Below are positions 60,735 to 64,000 of a stretch of 64,000 nt of DNA, piece after piece; the first letter of the stretch is position 1; every line of letters begins with the position of its first letter. Origin of the DNA: Paenibacillus thalictri (GTDB lineage: Bacteria > Bacillota > Bacilli > Paenibacillales > NBRC-103111); NCBI RefSeq assembly GCF_004307995.1, contig NZ_SIRE01000003.1:62001-126000 (forward strand), written 5' to 3'. Below the pieces are notes generated by a model. The model saw only the letters and a list, made by a program, of their open reading frames with translations. It was not told where the DNA came from and made no database searches. The translations under genes and the position numbers were made by a program.

Positions 60735-60827
60735 AAAGCTAACGGACGCCAGATACCTTAATCGGGTATAAACTCCATAAAAGATGTCCATTTCCAGTGA
60801 ATAGCGTCCTCTGCGTCCGTTAGCTTT
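60735..60827. repeat. Inverted repeat with 15-bp arms
   Basis: AAAGCTAACGGACGC (60735-60749) and GCGTCCGTTAGCTTT (60813-60827) are perfect complements separated by 63 bases. No gene lies inside; it could be a small non-autonomous element or structured RNA. Confidence 0.6.
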
Positions 60828-60980
60828 TCAAAATCTCCAATCCTAAGCATATAGCGTTCCCTGTGTCCGATAAAATCATTTCGAGATCAGCTTGTGCGAT
60901 CAATCCAAGATAAACCGTTTGAACACAGCGTAGCGGGCTCCGATAAATAAAAAAATCGAATCGGTGGTCTATTATTTGTT

Positions 60981-61230
60981 TCCAATGAATTACAACCGAA
61001 ACTGGTAGTATAGTTAGTAGTCTCCAATAAATAGAAACCCGAACCAGTATTTTATTAGTAGTCTCGAATAAATCACAATATCGAACCATCGCTGTATTAG
61101 CAGTCTCCAAGAACTAACAACTCCAACCAGTTGCATAGTTAGTATCTTCCAATAAATCGCAACTCCAACCAATAGCACATTAGTAGTCTCCAAGAACTAA
61201 CAACTCCAACCGGTGCGTTTTTAGCTGGCC
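60981..61230. repeat. Tandem array, six imperfect 41-42-bp units
   Basis: Units start at 60981, 61023, 61064, 61106, 61148 and 61189, each beginning TCCAA or TCGAA and ending near TTAGTAGTC. Lengths are 42, 41, 42, 42, 41 and 42, close to four helical turns. Units 4 and 6 (TCCAAGAACTAACAACTCC) and units 2 and 5 (TCCAATAAAT) pair up, suggesting block duplication. No open frame spans the array. Confidence 0.85.
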
Positions 61231-61318
61231 GTCCATTAGCCGCTGCCCATTAGCTCACTGCGCATTTAGCCGCCGCCCACTAGCTCACCGCCCCACTAGC
61301 TTACCGTCCATTAGATTA
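61231..61318. repeat. Short tandem repeats, about 15 bp
   Basis: Five or six units of the form GCCCAYTAGCTCACC follow the 42-bp array directly, ending at the stop codon of the convergent gene at 61316. Simple expansion DNA. Confidence 0.65.
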
Positions 61319-61957
61319 CAGCTTCAACTGAAATGTCCGATAACGCTGATGTCCTCCGGCTACAATGAAGATTTGTTTTTCAACTAATCGATGCAAAATT
61401 CGCCTGGTATGACGGTCGGTTAGATGAAGATGGGCAGCAAGCTCTGACGGCGTGAACGGCCGCAGCAGACGACGGGCGAAGCGCAAACTTTCGGCTTCCG
61501 CCCAATCCAATTCGGCTGACACGTCTGTTGATAGGAATTTTCCAATAAATGCGAGAATAAGCTGCTGGCATTGTTTAGGTTCTTCTTTAATCGAAGGAAA
61601 CGCAACAGGCAAAAAAATCCACCCATCAAGAGCCAGCAAGCTGTGCCGCATGCATAAGTCCTTAAATCGTTTAACGTCGAGGTCTCTCGCATGAGAACCA
61701 TATCCTTGAATTTCGATCCCTCCTTTCATCCCTCCGGGCATATAAGCAAGATCCAAATATCGAAATCCGTTATTGAAATCGCGCACCTCCCACTCCGGGT
61801 ACAGGTAGTTAAAGTTTCCGATTGCAGGATACCAAACGCACCGTAGAAATTCGATGGTTCCGTAGCCCAAACCTTTCTCAAGCAATTCGCGCCTTCTGTG
61901 ATTCACAGGTTCTGCAAGATGAGATTTTATCCAATCTTCTAACTTTTGCTCAAACAT
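61316..61957 (-). CDS. Putative nuclease-fold protein with C-terminal winged helix
   Basis: A 213-residue protein. Residues about 60-130 (FRYLDLAYMPGGMKGGIEIQGYGSHARDLDVKRFKDLCMRHSLLALDGWIFLPVAF) follow the pattern of DUF559/Vsr-type PD-(D/E)XK domains: Asp, then Glu-x-Gln/Asp-Gly, His and a late Trp. The C-terminus (PFTPSELAAHLHLTDRHTRRILHRLVEKQIFIVAGGHQRYRTFQL) is a MarR/DtxR-like wHTH. GAAGGAGGG precedes the ATG. This may be a DNA-binding nuclease or a regulator derived from one; the catalytic set is incomplete by eye. It lies alone next to the repeat array. Confidence 0.6.
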   Translation of the reverse strand: MFEQKLEDWIKSHLAEPVNHRRRELLEKGLGYGTIEFLRCVWYPAIGNFNYLYPEWEVRDFNNGFRYLDLAYMPGGMKGGIEIQGYGSHARDLDVKRFKDLCMRHSLLALDGWIFLPVAFPSIKEEPKQCQQLILAFIGKFLSTDVSAELDWAEAESLRFARRLLRPFTPSELAAHLHLTDRHTRRILHRLVEKQIFIVAGGHQRYRTFQLKL

Positions 61958-62311
61958 CGATAATGCCCTCCTTCAACAACTGGTCATAAAAAAAGCCGTT
62001 CCATTGCACCGCCCATAACGAGCTGAGTGCAAAGAAACGGTGTGTGCTTCACTCCGTGTATATCATACATAATCTGTAAAAATAGTATAAAAGAATAAGA
62101 ACCGAATCACAAGTGAACTGTTTGACCGTTAACCGGAGCACCCTTTAGTTAATGTACATCGCAGTTTTTGAATCCATTTTCCAAATTGGATCTAAAAGTC
62201 CCGGTCACTTCGACACGATTCGTAGCATAATTGAGTGAAAAGCCATATTGAATCGCAGGGGTGGAAATACAATAATTACATTATGCTATATGTAAATTAG
62301 GAGGGTTTTCC

Positions 62312-64000
62312 ATGCGGATGAACAGGGGCTGGGTATGCAGTCTGCTCGGATTATCGATGTGCTTCGGATGTATCACCGCACCCGTCTCGGCAGAACTCAA
62401 GCTCGATCCTTCTACGTTTGTGATCCCGGCGCCTATTATCGAGATCAACCCCGCCATCAAGGATTTGGTTACGTTCCAAAATTCCAGCGACGTGCGGTTG
62501 AAATGGAAAACTCCAACGCTTGCAGCCGTTTTTACCGGTGGTCCCGCTGTTGGACCCGATCATTCGCTCTATGTGGGATATTCGTTTCCTTATATACTTG
62601 TTGTAGTACATTTTATCACTGCATTTCATTCCGATGGGACGAAAAGCTGGACCTTCCAGCTCGATGAGGCCATCTTAACGCCTCCCACCGTTGGACCGGA
62701 CGGTACGATCTATGTAGGTACTGGAAGCTATAATTCGGGTAAAATGACAGCCATTCGTCCGGATGGAACTAAGAAATGGGCTTTCGCATCGGGGCAATAT
62801 ATTACTTCTGCTCCTGTGTTTGGAGCGGACGGTACGATATATGCGGCATCCAAAGACGGCATCCTTCATGCCCTGAATCCTCAGGACGGATCGGAAATTT
62901 GGTGGTTGGATATGGAGACCCAGGCCCAGGCTTCCCTTGCGATGGGTCCCGACGGGACGATATACGCGACCAACGGTACTCCAACTCTTTATGCGATCAA
63001 ACCTAACGGTACGTTGAAATGGAAGGTTCAAACAAGCGGAGCGTTGAGTGCGAATCCCGCTCTAGGGCCGGATGGCACCATCTATACCGGATCCGCCGAT
63101 CATAACTTATACGCCATCTCGCCCAGCGGAGTTCAGAAGTGGGCTTACGATCAGGGCAGCAGCGTATATTCTCCTGCGGTTGGACAGGATGGGACTATCT
63201 TGTTCGGGTCAGAAGATACGAAGCTGAATGCCGTACTTCCCGATGGCAAGCTGAAATGGCAGTTTGCCGCAGGCGGCTCGAAGACTCCTCCGGCGCTCGG
63301 CCCGAACGGCCTTGTTTATACCCATTCTGCAAGCAATAAGGCGATTTATGCGCTTGGTCCGGATGGTACTGCACGATGGCAATACAGATTCGAAACCGAA
63401 GACCCACTGCCTTTTGCAGTTGGGAATGATGGTACTTTGTATGATGTATCCACCAAATTCCCCAAGGTGTATGATATTAACGATTTAGAGCACACTTTCG
63501 TAATGTACATTTATGCACTCAAGGTACCTGTGAAGACGATAACCTTGAATCAAACGGCGATTACTCTAACGGAGGGACAAAACACCAGCCTTACGGCCAC
63601 CATGACCCCAAGTTATGCTTCCAATCCCAATGTGACTTGGAAAAGCAGTAATCCGAATATAGCTTCCGTGGACAGCAAGGGCAACGTGAGCGCTCTTATC
63701 ACCGGTACCGTAGTGGTCACGGCAAGTTCAGGAGACGGCCCTCTTGCTCAGTCTAAAATTACGGTCACCAGCCGTCCGGTAACGACAACCGAAGTAAGCA
63801 GTGTTGTTGTGAACAAAAATGCGCTGTTCCTGCATGTCGGAGATAGCGAGTCACTTACCGCCAAGGTGATCCCCGATAACGCTTCGAATCAAAATGTATT
63901 GTGGATGAGCAGCAATCCGGGAGTGGCTGCCGTGAACATCAATGGAAAAGTAACTGCAAGCTCCACAGGTTCGGCGGACATTACGGTGAGGACTCAAGAT
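62312..64000 (+). CDS. Secreted PQQ-like propeller protein with Big2 domains (3' end outside window)
   Basis: 563 codons are present and the frame is open at the edge. A signal peptide (MRMNRGWVCSLLGLSMCFG ... APVSA) is preceded by GGAGGG. About eight propeller blades follow (residues about 60-400), each with 'P..GPDGTIYVGT...LYAI.P.G..KW.', a PQQ/BamB-like repeat. From about residue 405 two Big2 Ig-like domains appear (VKTITLNQTAITLTEGQNTSLTATM ... VTWKSSNPNIASVDSKGNVSA; VSSVVVNKNALFLHVGDSESLTAKV). SLH domains may follow outside the window, as in the other two large surface proteins. Probably an extracellular wall-associated protein. Confidence 0.85.
   Translation, partial: MRMNRGWVCSLLGLSMCFGCITAPVSAELKLDPSTFVIPAPIIEINPAIKDLVTFQNSSDVRLKWKTPTLAAVFTGGPAVGPDHSLYVGYSFPYILVVVHFITAFHSDGTKSWTFQLDEAILTPPTVGPDGTIYVGTGSYNSGKMTAIRPDGTKKWAFASGQYITSAPVFGADGTIYAASKDGILHALNPQDGSEIWWLDMETQAQASLAMGPDGTIYATNGTPTLYAIKPNGTLKWKVQTSGALSANPALGPDGTIYTGSADHNLYAISPSGVQKWAYDQGSSVYSPAVGQDGTILFGSEDTKLNAVLPDGKLKWQFAAGGSKTPPALGPNGLVYTHSASNKAIYALGPDGTARWQYRFETEDPLPFAVGNDGTLYDVSTKFPKVYDINDLEHTFVMYIYALKVPVKTITLNQTAITLTEGQNTSLTATMTPSYASNPNVTWKSSNPNIASVDSKGNVSALITGTVVVTASSGDGPLAQSKITVTSRPVTTTEVSSVVVNKNALFLHVGDSESLTAKVIPDNASNQNVLWMSSNPGVAAVNINGKVTASSTGSADITVRTQD

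Noticed and set aside
60981..61230. CRISPR array reading of the 42-bp repeats
   Set aside because: Units are directly adjacent without unique spacers and no cas gene is present.

Overview
The window reads as a chromosomal segment of a spore-forming Firmicute of the Paenibacillaceae (Paenibacillus/Cohnella type). Signs: Shine-Dalgarno sites of the AAGGAGG kind before almost every gene, S-layer-homology (SLH) surface proteins of about 1500 residues, a Spo0E-type phosphatase, a ComP/ComA/ComQ set, an RpoN (SigL) factor, and dense MarR/TetR/MFS cassettes. No rRNA, tRNA, CRISPR array, prophage or intact insertion sequence was seen.

Layout. (1) 1-4710: three small regulated cassettes: LysR with a divergent CynX-like MFS, an NmrA-type oxidoreductase and its MarR regulator sharing one palindromic operator, and a double-VOC protein. 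(2) 4911-20422: the most coherent block. rpoN is followed by an NtrC-type activator, a sensor kinase and a membrane-anchored betaine-type solute-binding protein. Then come a terminator, three 17-bp repeats (probable activator sites) and a textbook -24/-12 promoter. That promoter leads into a one-permease OpuC-like ABC transporter, an enolase-superfamily enzyme, an aspartase/fumarase-superfamily lyase, an aldehyde dehydrogenase, a zinc alcohol dehydrogenase, a DUF2179 membrane protein and an SDR. I read this as a sigma-54-controlled uptake and catabolic system for an unidentified quaternary-ammonium (or other onium) compound. (3) 20430-22210: three decayed genes. (4) 22532-32553: mixed accessory genes, including an ECF41-type sigma factor with matching promoters facing both itself and azoR. 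(5) 32758-37443: Spo0E-like phosphatase, a candidate ComX-like pheromone precursor (small ORF ending Cys-Asp-Trp), then ComP, ComA and ComQ homologues: a rearranged ComQXPA quorum-sensing locus. (6) 37558-43449: a MITE-like palindromic element, panB, a REC-BTAD regulator and a 1050-residue double-kinase hybrid. (7) 43684-58924: two giant SLH surface proteins flanking small regulatory, transporter and hydrolase genes. (8) 59147-64000: a membrane-anchored amidohydrolase, a gene-poor stretch of tandem repeats, a putative nuclease/wHTH protein, and a secreted PQQ-propeller/Big2 protein cut by the window edge.

How the parts work together. The sigma-54 block carries its own sigma factor, activator, sensor and possible ligand-presenting binding protein beside its target operon. 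Several cassettes carry self-consistent operators: two copies of one palindrome around each MarR gene, and three TetR boxes between the TetR gene and its MFS pump. Starts were chosen from Shine-Dalgarno spacing, so several genes begin downstream of the longest open frame. All functional names rest on reading motifs by eye; no database search was run.
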